Assembly (NCBI GenBank): GCA_024280155.1
Contig: JAJRQQ010000061.1
Span: 1 to 64,000 of the forward strand
From: Bacteroidota bacterium
GTDB lineage: Bacteria; Bacteroidota; Bacteroidia; Flavobacteriales_D; Crocinitomicaceae
Direction of reading: 5' to 3'
Length of the DNA: 64,000 nucleotides
The position numbers were made by a program, and so were the translations under genes. The notes under the pieces were generated by a model. That model was given only the letters and a program-made list of their open reading frames with translations. It searched no databases and had not been told where the DNA came from. Below, one piece after another: positions 8,617-17,313 of this stretch. The first letter of the stretch is position 1. Each line of letters starts with the position of its first letter.

Positions 8617-9672
8617 TTAGTTTGAAAGAAGAATAAACCCATGTCGAACACCATCAAAGTGATTGTAAATTAAGTGATATTTTTTTTCAGAAGTGCTTGA
8701 GTTATTTTTCTCTCTAATAATGAAATGATGCTTTGTTGAAATGCTTTCGTTTAGAATGTGAGCAGATAGCCAAACGGCAAAAGAAGAAACAGTTCTATAA
8801 TCGCCAACAAATTGCTTGAAAGTATAAAGGGTTGTGTTGGGTAAAAGTTCATTCCCGACAAAGTCATACCAAGATTTATGATTTTCATCGCCATTATATC
8901 CTAACATAACAGATGAGATATCCTCTAATTTCAATCCTTGTCGTTCTAATAATTGTGTTAGAATAACTTTCAAGTCTTCTTGCGTCGGATAAGTAATTTG
9001 TTCAACATCTAAAACCTGTGCGTAATAATTAACCGCTTCTTTCTCTAAAATAAACATGTTTGAACCTTCTCCACAAATTGTCCCTTTGGAGGTTGACTGT
9101 AGTAAATCTGTTGTTGAAATGAGTTCTATTTTATATTTATTGGCAAGAAAGTCAATGTTGTAATTGTAATCGGAAATTTCTTCTAATCCTCCTACAAGTA
9201 ACTTCTGTGCATTATTTTCTTCAAAAAGAAGAAGTGCGTCGAGAAGGGTGTTCTCAAAAGAGGTACCACCATTCGTATAGGTGATATTGTAAGAATGATT
9301 TCCTCCCATCAAAGCTAGTTGACCAGCAATTGCGTTGGGTGTACTTTGGACAAAATTGGTGGGTGTTAAAGTTCCTTCATCGTATTCTACAATTTGATTT
9401 AAAAACTTGATGCAATCTTCCAAACCACCATTCGCTGTTCCGATTATAATACCATCGATATTGTTGTGAGCTTTAACTAAAGGTAAGCCTGTTCCAATCC
9501 CCATTCTTACCGCTTTCCCCATTCTTCGCAAGAGTCCTTTGGGAATAAACTCTAAATAATTCGGTTCAAGAGCTAAATAGGTGACTTCTTTTATCTCATT
9601 CAATTCTCCCTTGATGAATTTATCTGAATAAGTTTCTTGAGCAGAAATGCATTTTAAATCTGTGATGTACAT
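8617..9672 (-). CDS. ketosynthase-like chain-length-factor protein, cassette A
   Basis: 351-residue protein with the thiolase/ketosynthase fold pattern (FIPKGLLRRMGKAVRMGIG, IDGIIIGTANGGLEDCIKFL, FVQSTPNAIAGQLALM) but no nucleophilic Cys. The equivalent position reads TYTNGGTSFE, so it should be a non-condensing partner, as chain-length factors are in type II polyketide and aryl-polyene systems. It lies 3 nt after the active ketosynthase, which itself follows an ACP, giving an ACP-KS-CLF set. It is a clear paralogue of the 300-aa protein at 20696-21598. The role is inferred from these features. Confidence 0.75.
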   Translation of the reverse strand: MYITDLKCISAQETYSDKFIKGELNEIKEVTYLALEPNYLEFIPKGLLRRMGKAVRMGIGTGLPLVKAHNNIDGIIIGTANGGLEDCIKFLNQIVEYDEGTLTPTNFVQSTPNAIAGQLALMGGNHSYNITYTNGGTSFENTLLDALLLFEENNAQKLLVGGLEEISDYNYNIDFLANKYKIELISTTDLLQSTSKGTICGEGSNMFILEKEAVNYYAQVLDVEQITYPTQEDLKVILTQLLERQGLKLEDISSVMLGYNGDENHKSWYDFVGNELLPNTTLYTFKQFVGDYRTVSSFAVWLSAHILNESISTKHHFIIREKNNSSTSEKKYHLIYNHFDGVRHGFILLSN

Positions 9673-9675
9673 CTC

Positions 9676-10869
9676 TTAAGTTGTTTTTTTGAAAATGACA
9701 GAAGAACAATTTCCTCCAAAACCAAATGAGTTAGACATGACGATATTTAATTCTTTCTCGGAAACTACTTTAATTGGACTATTTTCTTCTTCTCCAATTG
9801 GTTTCTCACAATTTAAGCTCGGAAATAGTTTGTTTTCGTTCAGCGAAATGATGCTAAAAATAGATTCTATTACTCCCGAAGCAGCAAGTGTGTGACCTGT
9901 GTATGATTTAGTTGAGTTGAAAGGTGGTATTGTTGAGAATGTTTCTTTGAATGCAAACAACTCCGTTTCATCATTATTTACCGTTCCTGTACCATGTGCA
10001 TTGATGTAATCAATCTTTTTTTCTGATATTTCAGCATTTTCCAATGCTTTTTTCATTGCTAATCGAGGTCCATTTGCTTCTGGAGAAGTGGCGGATGGGT
10101 GGTAGGCATCGTTTGCATTGCCATAACCTAATACTTCAGCAATTTTGTGTTTGTCTTTAGCGATTCTTTCGGATTCTAATACAAGGTAACCAGCTCCTTC
10201 ACCTAAATTTAATCCTTTTCCTTCTTCATCAAATGGTTGACAAAAAGTATCTGAAAGTATCATTAAAGAATTGAATCCGTTGACGGTATATTTTGCCAAA
10301 GAATCTGTTCCTCCAACAATCACTCTATCCAATCGACCTGATTTTATCAACCGTGCACCGAGAATAATTGCATTTACCGAGGAAGAACAGGCTGTGTTAA
10401 TGGTAGAAGTAAATCCTTTGATATTGTATTTTTTAACCATACGGAGAACGTGTTCACCGCCTCCATAAGAGAGCACAAATTCTGAAGGTTCTCCTTTAAG
10501 ATTTGCATCGGCGTATAATTCATCCGTATTGCTCATTCCTCCAACTGTACTCGAAGATATAAATCCTGTTTTAAAGGATGAAATGTCATTCTCCGATAAC
10601 TTCGCATCTTTTATAGCATCCTGAAATGCTTTATACGCAAGTAAAGTTGTTCGAGTAAGTCCCGTTTCATATGATGAATCTGTCAAAGAAATCAACTGAT
10701 GATTTTCTAACTGAACTTCTCCAAATAATAAACTTTTGGTATATTTTGATTGAAAAAAGTTCGCTTTACCAATACCTGTTTGAGCAGAATTGAGGGCGTT
10801 ATAACAAGAAAGAACGTCATTTCCGATTGCAGAAATAACCCCCATTCCAGTTATGTAAACTTTTTCCAT
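9676..10869 (-). CDS. beta-ketoacyl-ACP synthase (KAS II type), cassette A
   Basis: Condensing enzyme that extends an ACP-bound chain by two carbons from malonyl-ACP. At 397 residues it is normal length for KAS I/II. The catalytic Cys is C161 in NTACSSSVNA, the first His is in YINAHGTGTVNND and the second in SYTGHTLAASG, with the C-terminal SNSFGFGGNCS loop. It sits between an ACP (8 nt upstream) and a CLF-like partner (3 nt downstream), so it probably works as a KS-CLF heterodimer in aryl-polyene or alkyl-chain elongation. It is an intact paralogue of the frameshifted ketosynthase at 21601-22775. Confidence 0.9.
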   Translation of the reverse strand: MEKVYITGMGVISAIGNDVLSCYNALNSAQTGIGKANFFQSKYTKSLLFGEVQLENHQLISLTDSSYETGLTRTTLLAYKAFQDAIKDAKLSENDISSFKTGFISSSTVGGMSNTDELYADANLKGEPSEFVLSYGGGEHVLRMVKKYNIKGFTSTINTACSSSVNAIILGARLIKSGRLDRVIVGGTDSLAKYTVNGFNSLMILSDTFCQPFDEEGKGLNLGEGAGYLVLESERIAKDKHKIAEVLGYGNANDAYHPSATSPEANGPRLAMKKALENAEISEKKIDYINAHGTGTVNNDETELFAFKETFSTIPPFNSTKSYTGHTLAASGVIESIFSIISLNENKLFPSLNCEKPIGEEENSPIKVVSEKELNIVMSNSFGFGGNCSSVIFKKTT

Positions 10870-10877
10870 CGGAAAAA

Positions 10878-11144
10878 TTATTTTTTATTCGCTAGGATAT
10901 AATCAACGATCGTATTTACATCAATTAAAATTTTACGTCCTTCTGTAGGGTTATTGATTTTAATCCCATATTCTCTATCCAAAAGAACAATTAATTCTAC
11001 TGAATCAATTGAATCTAGACCTAAATCCGGTCCAAACAACTCTTCATCATTTTTGATGTCTTCTGGAGTCATGTCCAATAAGTTCAAATATTCGATGATA
11101 TGATTCTTTAATTCTAGTGCTAGTTCGTCTCTGGTTTGGCTCAT
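10878..11144 (-). CDS. acyl carrier protein, cassette A
   Basis: 88-residue acidic carrier protein. The phosphopantetheine Ser lies in GLDSIDSVELIVLLD, followed by a second-helix segment YGIKINNPTEGRKIL that also occurs in the second ACP (22779-23030), which suggests duplication. It needs a 4'-phosphopantetheinyl transferase; a candidate is encoded at 49827-50414. It directly precedes the KS-CLF pair and should carry the growing chain for that pair. Confidence 0.92.
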   Translation of the reverse strand: MSQTRDELALELKNHIIEYLNLLDMTPEDIKNDEELFGPDLGLDSIDSVELIVLLDREYGIKINNPTEGRKILIDVNTIVDYILANKK

Positions 11145-11145
11145 T

Positions 11146-12426
11146 TTAAATGTAATTTTGAATTTTTAATTTCAGATAAATGAATATCTGACATACGAAG
11201 ATAAATATAATTAGGAATAAAATGGTAGGTAAAAGTAAATTCCATTCACCTCCTTTTAAAAATAATGTATAATATCCGTCTAAACACCAATGTAGAGGTG
11301 ATATTTTTCCAATATTTTGTAAATATTCTGGCATAACGAAAGATGGAACCCAAATCCCACCAATTGCAGCAAATATAAGTACTGTAATTGCCCCGAATCC
11401 ACTTGCTTGTTCTTGTGTTTTAGCGTATGTTCCGACAAGCATTGCAAAACTAATGGCCGAAAAAGCAGATAGAAAAGAAATGACAAAAAGTCCTAATAAA
11501 TTTGAGGGCAAAGTTAATGAAGGTAATCCCAAAAGTGGAAAAAAGAATTTACCCAGTAAGAAAATAACCGCTAATTGACTTATGGCAACAATAAGGTAAA
11601 TGAAAATCTTACTCATCAAAACCAAAGAAAAACTCGCTGGAATTGTTTGTAATCTTACAAAAGAACCGCTTAATCTTTCTTTTACAATGTTGCTTCCTAA
11701 AGAAATGACCATAAAAAACATGGCAAAAATAGACCATGCTGGAACGTTATGTTGGGTAGAATTCGGAATAATTTGATTGGAAGAAGTATTTGCAGAGATT
11801 TGTTGAATTTCCATTCTGTTTTCGGTAAATTGACTCTCCATTTGTTGTGGAGCATCTTCAATTCCCATCTGAGCATATAAATCTTCGACCATTAATTTAC
11901 TTTCGAGTGCACCGAGAAAAGAGTAGATGGAATTAACGATAGATGATCTAAAATTTTCCTGCAACACAGGGTCATAATACATTTTTAATGGTGAAATGGA
12001 TAGTGGAGTGCTGGCTGAACTATCTTCTTCGAATAGACCAAATTCAGTTAGCATACTTGTGCTCAATATGCGCGCTTTTTCTTTCAAATTTTCGGAAAAT
12101 TTTGTCGGAATCTCAAAGGCGAGCATCTGATTGTCATTCAATAATTGCTTTTGTATTTCTTTTGAGGTGAATCCATCTTTTTCTTCAATCTTAAAGGTGC
12201 CGGATTGCTCAAGAATAGAAATTAATGTGTCTCCTAAATTTCCTTCGTCATTGTTGACAATTAAAAGTTCAATGTTGTTTTCATTGACTAATTTAAACGT
12301 ACTATCTTGAACAATAGTAATGATAATAACTAAAATAATAGGCATCAAATACATCAAAAGCAATCCAACCTTATCGTAGATAAGAAGGAGGAATTCTTTT
12401 TTTATGCTGGCGATTAATTTTTGCAT
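11146..12426 (-). CDS. ABC-2 type exporter permease
   Basis: 426-residue membrane subunit. One transmembrane segment near residue 20 (IYDKVGLLLMYLMPIILVIIITIV) is followed by a large non-membrane domain (about 45-225, with TSMLTEFGLFEED). At least five more segments follow from about 230, including the AMFFMVISLGSNIVKERLSGSF region typical of ABC2_membrane_3 permeases. It abuts the ACP gene (1 nt) and shares one base with the ATPase gene, so the three are translationally linked. I infer that it moves pigment, or a lipid needed to place it, out of the inner membrane. Confidence 0.85.
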   Translation of the reverse strand: MQKLIASIKKEFLLLIYDKVGLLLMYLMPIILVIIITIVQDSTFKLVNENNIELLIVNNDEGNLGDTLISILEQSGTFKIEEKDGFTSKEIQKQLLNDNQMLAFEIPTKFSENLKEKARILSTSMLTEFGLFEEDSSASTPLSISPLKMYYDPVLQENFRSSIVNSIYSFLGALESKLMVEDLYAQMGIEDAPQQMESQFTENRMEIQQISANTSSNQIIPNSTQHNVPAWSIFAMFFMVISLGSNIVKERLSGSFVRLQTIPASFSLVLMSKIFIYLIVAISQLAVIFLLGKFFFPLLGLPSLTLPSNLLGLFVISFLSAFSAISFAMLVGTYAKTQEQASGFGAITVLIFAAIGGIWVPSFVMPEYLQNIGKISPLHWCLDGYYTLFLKGGEWNLLLPTILFLIIFIFVCQIFIYLKLKIQNYI

Positions 12427-13169
12427 CAGTCTCTGTATTCAATACCGGTTAAACGTAGAAATAAATGCTCTAAATTCTGCTCATCGTATTTCTTGAAAAG
12501 GTTGTCTAAAGAATCGGACTCAATTAACGTTCCTTTATCAATCAAGACTATTTGGTTGCAAAATTCTTGAGCCTCATTCATGTGATGCGAAGTGTACACG
12601 ATGGTTGTACCATTCTTGTTCAATTCTTCTAAATAGGCAATTATTGCATTTTTACTCTGCACATCTACACCTACAGTGGGTTCGTCTAGAAATAAAATAT
12701 CTGGATTATTGATGATTCCAATGGCTAAATTCACCCTTCGTTTCATTCCTCCAGAGAATTTCACAACTTTTTTATGTTTCACCTTAGATAATCCTAAGAC
12801 ATTGAGTAGATGGTCTATTTTTTCTTCTAATTTTTTTTGAGGAATATCGTAAAGCGCTCCGAAGTATTTTAAATTTTGGTAAGGACTTAATTCTTCATAG
12901 AATGAAAAATCTTGAGGTACATAACCTAATTTAGGCAACATATCTCTAAGAAGAATAGGGGAGTCATCTTGATAGAATTGAACTTCTCCATCTGACTTCG
13001 GGATAATTCCACAAATAATTGAGATTAAGGTTGTTTTCCCTGCCCCATTTGGACCGAAAATACCGATTTTTTCTCCTTTTGTTACAGAAAATGAAACATC
13101 GTCTAAACTTTTTTCTAAAGAACCTTTGTAAGTTTTAGAAACAGAAGATATTTCAATAATTGGATTCAT
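12426..13169 (-). CDS. ABC transporter ATP-binding protein
   Basis: 247-residue ATPase subunit for the adjacent ABC-2 permease. The Walker A is GPNGAGKTT, the Q-loop region is GYVPQDFSFY, the signature FSGGMKRRVNLAIG, the Walker B ILFLDEPTVGVD and the switch His is in YTSHHMNEA. The sequence resembles the drug/lipid exporter class (CcmA/DrrA-like). It overlaps both neighbours by one base, so permease, ATPase and the BtrH-like enzyme are one translational unit inside the pigment operon. Confidence 0.92.
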   Translation of the reverse strand: MNPIIEISSVSKTYKGSLEKSLDDVSFSVTKGEKIGIFGPNGAGKTTLISIICGIIPKSDGEVQFYQDDSPILLRDMLPKLGYVPQDFSFYEELSPYQNLKYFGALYDIPQKKLEEKIDHLLNVLGLSKVKHKKVVKFSGGMKRRVNLAIGIINNPDILFLDEPTVGVDVQSKNAIIAYLEELNKNGTTIVYTSHHMNEAQEFCNQIVLIDKGTLIESDSLDNLFKKYDEQNLEHLFLRLTGIEYRD

Positions 13170-14182
13170 TATGGGCGAAGTTTTAACTTTTCGAGTGCTA
13201 CAAAAGCTTGTTTTTCAACAGCCGAAATTTCGTTCATAATGTCGGCAGAATGATCAAAATCTTTCTGACTTGTAATTCTCCCTTTATAAATGCCTGCCAT
13301 TTGCACAGCGCTATCTCTCCACATGTCACCCGCTTTCGTGAATTGTTCTGAGATTCCAATTAGTCGGTCATCTTGCAAAATTTCGGATGCTTGCTCAAGA
13401 AAAGCTGCGTACAAAAAGCGAAATCCACCGCCACCAGTTCCAATTTCTTCTTGCATTCGAACGATTTGACCTAGAAATAATCCAGCTTGTCGTTCTCCAT
13501 GTTTGGATCGCCATTTTCTAATTTGACTTGCCGTATAATTAATCCCTTTACCTCCTAATCGACGAGAAGGAATGTGCATCATATCTCGTGTATTGTGTTT
13601 AATTCCTTTTATGATGGCTTTTCGAAGAATTTCATCGCTAATTTCACCGGCTTCATTTGGATAATAAAGATGTCCTTTTGGTGCGAGTGGACCTTTAGCA
13701 AAACGAACTTTATCCAATTCTGCTGTTGTCAACGTTGTTGTTTCTTCCATTATTGGATCAGAGATGAGGTAATTGTCACCTTCTTTTCCATAAACGATTA
13801 AATTATGTGCATTAAAATGAAAACGATATGCCTTAGGAAAGTACATCAAATGAAAAACCCCAACTTGACATCCCACAGGATGACCTTTTTGAATTTCTGC
13901 GTCTAAAAATTTTTGAGCTTCTTCATGTGATGAGAATTTCTTCTTCGTCACATCAATTTCCAACATTTTACATGTTCTTTTGAAGATTGCTCCTGGCATA
14001 GAACGAAAAGAAATCGCAGGACCTTTATTTACTTTTAAAAAAGGAATGTGTATGTAAAACAATCCTGAACCAATCCCAAAAGCCAAAGGTTCGGTCATGA
14101 AATCAAGACCTTGTCTTTGCAATAAATTTACCGTCACACCATTTTCACAATGTGCGGTTTGAATGTGTTTGAAATCTTTCAC
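13169..14182 (-). CDS. BtrH-like (BtrH_N) acyltransferase
   Basis: 337-residue protein with an N-terminal BtrH_N domain, a papain-like fold. In butirosin biosynthesis BtrH moves an acyl group from an ACP to the product. Candidate catalytic residues are C12 (TAHCENGVTV), H126 (FHFNAHNLIVYG) and D142 (LISDP). The C-terminal half (about 200-335) is helical, with GGKGINYTASQIRKWRS and a GTGGGGFR loop. It lies between an unknown small gene and the ABC transporter, close to darA and darB. My inference is that it joins the aryl-polyene acyl chain to the dialkylresorcinol. The family call is firm and the substrate call is not. Confidence 0.78.
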   Translation of the reverse strand: MKDFKHIQTAHCENGVTVNLLQRQGLDFMTEPLAFGIGSGLFYIHIPFLKVNKGPAISFRSMPGAIFKRTCKMLEIDVTKKKFSSHEEAQKFLDAEIQKGHPVGCQVGVFHLMYFPKAYRFHFNAHNLIVYGKEGDNYLISDPIMEETTTLTTAELDKVRFAKGPLAPKGHLYYPNEAGEISDEILRKAIIKGIKHNTRDMMHIPSRRLGGKGINYTASQIRKWRSKHGERQAGLFLGQIVRMQEEIGTGGGGFRFLYAAFLEQASEILQDDRLIGISEQFTKAGDMWRDSAVQMAGIYKGRITSQKDFDHSADIMNEISAVEKQAFVALEKLKLRP

Positions 14183-14580
14183 TATCCTTTAAAGTTCGTT
14201 AAATCATCTATCGAAACTTCAAAAGCATCGGCATAGATTTGTAATTTTTTATCACTCAGTTTTTTAAAAACCTTTGGTTTCATGTGACGTTTGATTTGCC
14301 ATGACCAAAAGCCAGTGTATCCTGCTAGAACAGGTAAATCCATTATTCTCAATTCCATAAAGTACTTCACAGGACTTACTTTCCCTTCGAGAACTTCTTT
14401 TTTAACTTCTTCGACAGTACGTTCAATTTCTTCCCAAGCATTATCGAGTGCGATTTGTTTGGTTTCCCAACCTTCGCTAAGACCTTTAACAAACTTTCCA
14501 TTCTCATCTTTGACATAACACACTTCACGCGTGAAATTACTCAAAGAACCTTTGTCTTGAGGAAGGTCTTTTTTCTTAAT
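14182..14580 (-). CDS. unknown conserved protein between darB and the BtrH-like gene
   Basis: I do not recognise a named domain. The protein is small, charged and helical, with WETKQIALDNAWEEIERTVEEV, a YFMELRIMDLPVLAGYTGFW stretch and a basic IKRHMKPKVFKKLSDKK segment. No ATG is present. A TTG at 14544 would give 120 residues. An ATT at 14580, one base after the stop of darB, would add IKKKDLPQDKGS in the same frame, which reads like real coding sequence, so I extend to it. It overlaps the BtrH-like gene by one base. The position suggests an accessory role in resorcinol or ester formation. Confidence 0.6.
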   Translation of the reverse strand: MKKKDLPQDKGSLSNFTREVCYVKDENGKFVKGLSEGWETKQIALDNAWEEIERTVEEVKKEVLEGKVSPVKYFMELRIMDLPVLAGYTGFWSWQIKRHMKPKVFKKLSDKKLQIYADAFEVSIDDLTNFKG

Positions 14581-14581
14581 T

Positions 14582-15721
14582 TTAACAAACAGTTAAAAGA
14601 GCGAAAACATAAGAAAAACGTGCACTTTCTGGTACAGCCAAAAGAATGGTATCTCCTTTTTTCAATTTCCCACTGTTGAATAATTCATCTACCATTAAGT
14701 AGATAGAACCTGCCCCAACATTTCCTTTCGATTTAAGGTTGGTAAACCATTTCTCTTTTGGAATTGGGAATCCGTATTCGGTTAATGCCTCGTCGATTTT
14801 ACTTTCAAAGAAGTAACTTGACATGTGTGGCAAGAAATAAGATAAATCTTCTGGTTTTATTCCTTTCTCATTCAATGTTTTTATCATTTTCTTGAATCCA
14901 AGAGAAACGATGTTAGGACCAAGAATTTTAACATCTTGTTTGATGCTGTACACAGATTTGTCGATTATTTCTTGCTGAGTGAAATCCATGAAACTTTTAA
15001 CGGTTCCATCCTCCTCTTTTTCACAAGCCATGTACATACACGTTTCAGCTTCATTGGCAAAAGAAAATGCTTCTACCCAGTCAACGCGGAGTGAAATTCC
15101 GGTTTCGTTTTTATTTGGTTGCAACATAAATGCCGCAGCACCATCAGAAAGCATCCAACGTAGAAAATCTTTATCGAAAGAAAGACTGGCATTTTTTTCC
15201 AATTCTCTCATTTTAGAAACCTCTAATTCGAAATTGTCAGCGTGTAAAACACGAGAAAGTCTTTCCGATCCTGTTGTAACTGCTTTTTTTGCCATTCCCA
15301 TTTTTACGGACATATAAGCATATTTTAATGCGTGCATACCCGAGCAACAGTTTCCTGCTGGAGTGATTACTTCAATATTGTTTGTTTCTGGTAACCATCC
15401 ATGTACCATTACACCGTGAGAAGGCATCATTTGGTCTGGAACAGAAGTACCACAAGAAAGTAAATCAATATCTTTCAATTCTTCATCAGAATTCACTATG
15501 TTTCGAATAGCTAAAGAAGTTATTTCAGCATTGGTGTGCGTTGGATTTCCTTGTTTATCAAGTGCATAATGTCTGTTCTCAATTCCATTGTTACGAAGAA
15601 CAATCCGGCGAGACTTAGATGCTTGCTCACCTATTTTACCCAAAAATGATTCCATTTCATCGTTAGAAATAGGTTCGTTAGGCATATAGCTTGATGTTCT
15701 TGTTATGTATACTTCTGACAT
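14582..15721 (-). CDS. darB: DarB-like ketosynthase III for dialkylresorcinol formation
   Basis: 379-residue KAS III-type enzyme. In dialkylresorcinol systems DarB condenses two acyl units to a cyclohexanedione. The active site reads PAGNCCSGMHAL (Cys125/126), with the His in YFLPHMSSYFF and the Asn in SKGNVGAGSIY, completing the Cys-His-Asn triad of KAS III. The DarA-like gene lies just upstream (15822-16730), the usual pairing in flexirubin clusters. A -7 element (TAATTTTG) lies 23 nt before the ATG, so this gene may also have its own promoter. Confidence 0.82.
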   Translation of the reverse strand: MSEVYITRTSSYMPNEPISNDEMESFLGKIGEQASKSRRIVLRNNGIENRHYALDKQGNPTHTNAEITSLAIRNIVNSDEELKDIDLLSCGTSVPDQMMPSHGVMVHGWLPETNNIEVITPAGNCCSGMHALKYAYMSVKMGMAKKAVTTGSERLSRVLHADNFELEVSKMRELEKNASLSFDKDFLRWMLSDGAAAFMLQPNKNETGISLRVDWVEAFSFANEAETCMYMACEKEEDGTVKSFMDFTQQEIIDKSVYSIKQDVKILGPNIVSLGFKKMIKTLNEKGIKPEDLSYFLPHMSSYFFESKIDEALTEYGFPIPKEKWFTNLKSKGNVGAGSIYLMVDELFNSGKLKKGDTILLAVPESARFSYVFALLTVC

Positions 15722-15743
15722 TATTTCATGTAATATTAGTGTG

Positions 15744-15751
15744 CAAAATTA
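15744..15751 (-). promoter_or_regulatory. -7 element TAATTTTG ahead of darB
   Basis: Exact TAnnTTTG match on the minus strand in the 100-nt gap between the darA-like and darB-like genes. No clear TTG at the expected distance, so only half of the promoter pattern is supported. Confidence 0.45.
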
Positions 15752-15821
15752 CTTTATTTTGTGTTTTTATACTAAAATAATGAAGACTATTTTTTATAAC
15801 ACGTACTTATTTATGCGAAAA

Positions 15822-16730
15822 TCATCTACTCATCCCCAAATACAAAAAATATTCTTTTTTGCGTTTTATTTTTCCAAGTGTAAAAGGTCGGATGAGTATA
15901 ATGTCAATGAGCAATAAGATAGGAGCAACGACAAAAAGTGCAAAATTCAAATAGTAACGGAAGAAAGAAATCCAGAATGAACGTTTGCCACCAGATTTTT
16001 CTTTCTTTTTAATAATTCCTGCCCAAATATTGAAAATCTTTTTCGCTTTTCCTTCAATGAATAGAATGTTGGTATTAATACGTGTTACTTTATTTTCTAC
16101 GATTGTTTTTTGGAAAGTAGAAAAATCATTGGCAGCAACACAACGATTTAAAAAGATGCTCAGGTCTTTCATGTTTTCAATATCATTGTCAGCAATTCCA
16201 GGGAGAGGAAAGATGCCCCATTTTCTTGTTTTTTTACCTGTCATCATCCAGTGTGCAATACTGATGGCACTCAAATGATTTGGAGCTCGGTCAACTAAAG
16301 CTACATTTCCAACCATGTCTCCACCTGAAGCAACAATCTGTTCAACAACACTCGTTTGCGCGTTCAACCACATGTTTCTAGCTCCAATCACTGTAATGAT
16401 TTTTGCTCCGTTAATTCTCTGCTTAAATTCTTTATTTTGCAATAATGCTGCGGTAGGCATAGAAGGCGAGAGGAACCAAGGTTGATAACCTAAGATGATT
16501 AAATCGTATTTTTCTTCTTTAAATGTGATTGGTTTGAGAGGAATTGCTTCTTCTAGAACCGTTTCTGGCATAATGTCGTAGAAGTTATCTGTTGGCCAAG
16601 GAAAAGCGAAACTTTTTTCAGGTGCAATGTTGATTCTATCAATTTCACATCCTTCTATTTTGGAAATGAAATTGTTAACGATGTCGTTGAGTTGACCTGA
16701 TTGCGAATAATTAATGGCTAGGATTTTCAT
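15822..16730 (-). CDS. darA: DarA-like dialkylresorcinol enzyme (flavodoxin-like, membrane-anchored)
   Basis: 302 residues. The N-terminus (MKILAINYSQSGQLNDIV) is a flavodoxin-type phosphate-binding loop, followed by KYDLIILGYQPWFLSPSMP and ITVIGARNMWLNAQ, which line the flavin site in this fold. The C-terminal third is basic with a hydrophobic segment (NFALFVVAPILLLIDIILI), consistent with membrane attachment. DarA-type proteins are thought to aromatise the cyclohexanedione made by DarB to the resorcinol. Adjacency to darB supports the call. The catalytic step is taken from the family, not seen directly. Confidence 0.78.
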   Translation of the reverse strand: MKILAINYSQSGQLNDIVNNFISKIEGCEIDRINIAPEKSFAFPWPTDNFYDIMPETVLEEAIPLKPITFKEEKYDLIILGYQPWFLSPSMPTAALLQNKEFKQRINGAKIITVIGARNMWLNAQTSVVEQIVASGGDMVGNVALVDRAPNHLSAISIAHWMMTGKKTRKWGIFPLPGIADNDIENMKDLSIFLNRCVAANDFSTFQKTIVENKVTRINTNILFIEGKAKKIFNIWAGIIKKKEKSGGKRSFWISFFRYYLNFALFVVAPILLLIDIILIRPFTLGKIKRKKEYFLYLGMSR

Positions 16731-16745
16731 AAAATTCTGTGCAAA

Positions 16746-17204
16746 TTATAAATTCAATTTTTGTGAATGTTGCGCATATTTTTTGATGTGCTTTCTTGTA
16801 ATCGAATGAAGCGTAGTAAATTGTTTTGTTATTACCTCACTATCTTCATTTAGGTTGGTGTTGTATTTCAAAAGTTTTGGACAGTTCTCTTGTATTGCAA
16901 GTCGAAGAAAACGAAATTCAGCATTCTTGGGGTGTTTTTTTATCGCAGATTCAAGTAATTCTTTTCCCTTCTTAAAAACGTTGACTTTTTCCTTGGGTGT
17001 TTTTAGAAATTGTGCTCTTTTCATAAGCATTGCTCCTAAAAATGCATCCTTGAGGACAGATGATTTATGTTGTTGGAGCAATTTGATTTCTTTGTTTATT
17101 TTTTCCAATGATTTTGACTCAAAGGCAGAATAATAACGCTCTCGATTAATAGCTCCAACAGATTGGAAACTGATAAATAGAAAAAGCAAGATGAAAATTC
17201 GCAT
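16746..17204 (-). CDS. exported small protein, unknown function
   Basis: I start it at the ATG at 17204, which opens a signal peptide (MRIFILLFLFISFQSVGA). A longer frame adds 14 residues without signal features. The mature part (about 130 residues) is helical and lysine-rich (KSLEKINKEIKLLQQHKSS, KTPKEKVNVFKKGKELLESA) with a TPR-like pattern (KKHPKNAEFRFLRLAIQE). It ends 16 nt before darA begins and is probably the first gene of the darA-darB segment. A periplasmic scaffold role is possible but unproven. Confidence 0.6.
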   Translation of the reverse strand: MRIFILLFLFISFQSVGAINRERYYSAFESKSLEKINKEIKLLQQHKSSVLKDAFLGAMLMKRAQFLKTPKEKVNVFKKGKELLESAIKKHPKNAEFRFLRLAIQENCPKLLKYNTNLNEDSEVITKQFTTLHSITRKHIKKYAQHSQKLNL

Positions 17205-17223
17205 AAATTTTAATTTTTCGGAA

Positions 17224-17282
17224 CAAACATACAATGATTTTGCCAAGAATGATAAACTTCTTGTTTAATTCTTCTAATTTTG
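17224..17282. promoter_or_regulatory. divergent -7 elements between the darA-side operon and the GT2 gene
   Basis: Minus strand: TATGTTTG (complement of 17224-17231), 19 nt before the ATG at 17204. Plus strand: TAATTTTG (17275-17282), which would start a transcript near 17290, 12 nt before the ATG at 17302. Both match TAnnTTTG exactly. No convincing -33 TTG at the ideal distance for either. Confidence 0.5.
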
Positions 17283-17313
17283 CACAACTAACAAATAAAA
17301 AATGCTTTAAGCA

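Noticed and set aside
14979-15317. Open frame on the plus strand opposite darB
   Set aside because: Composition is that of the complement of a ketosynthase gene; no motif, signal or spacing supports it.
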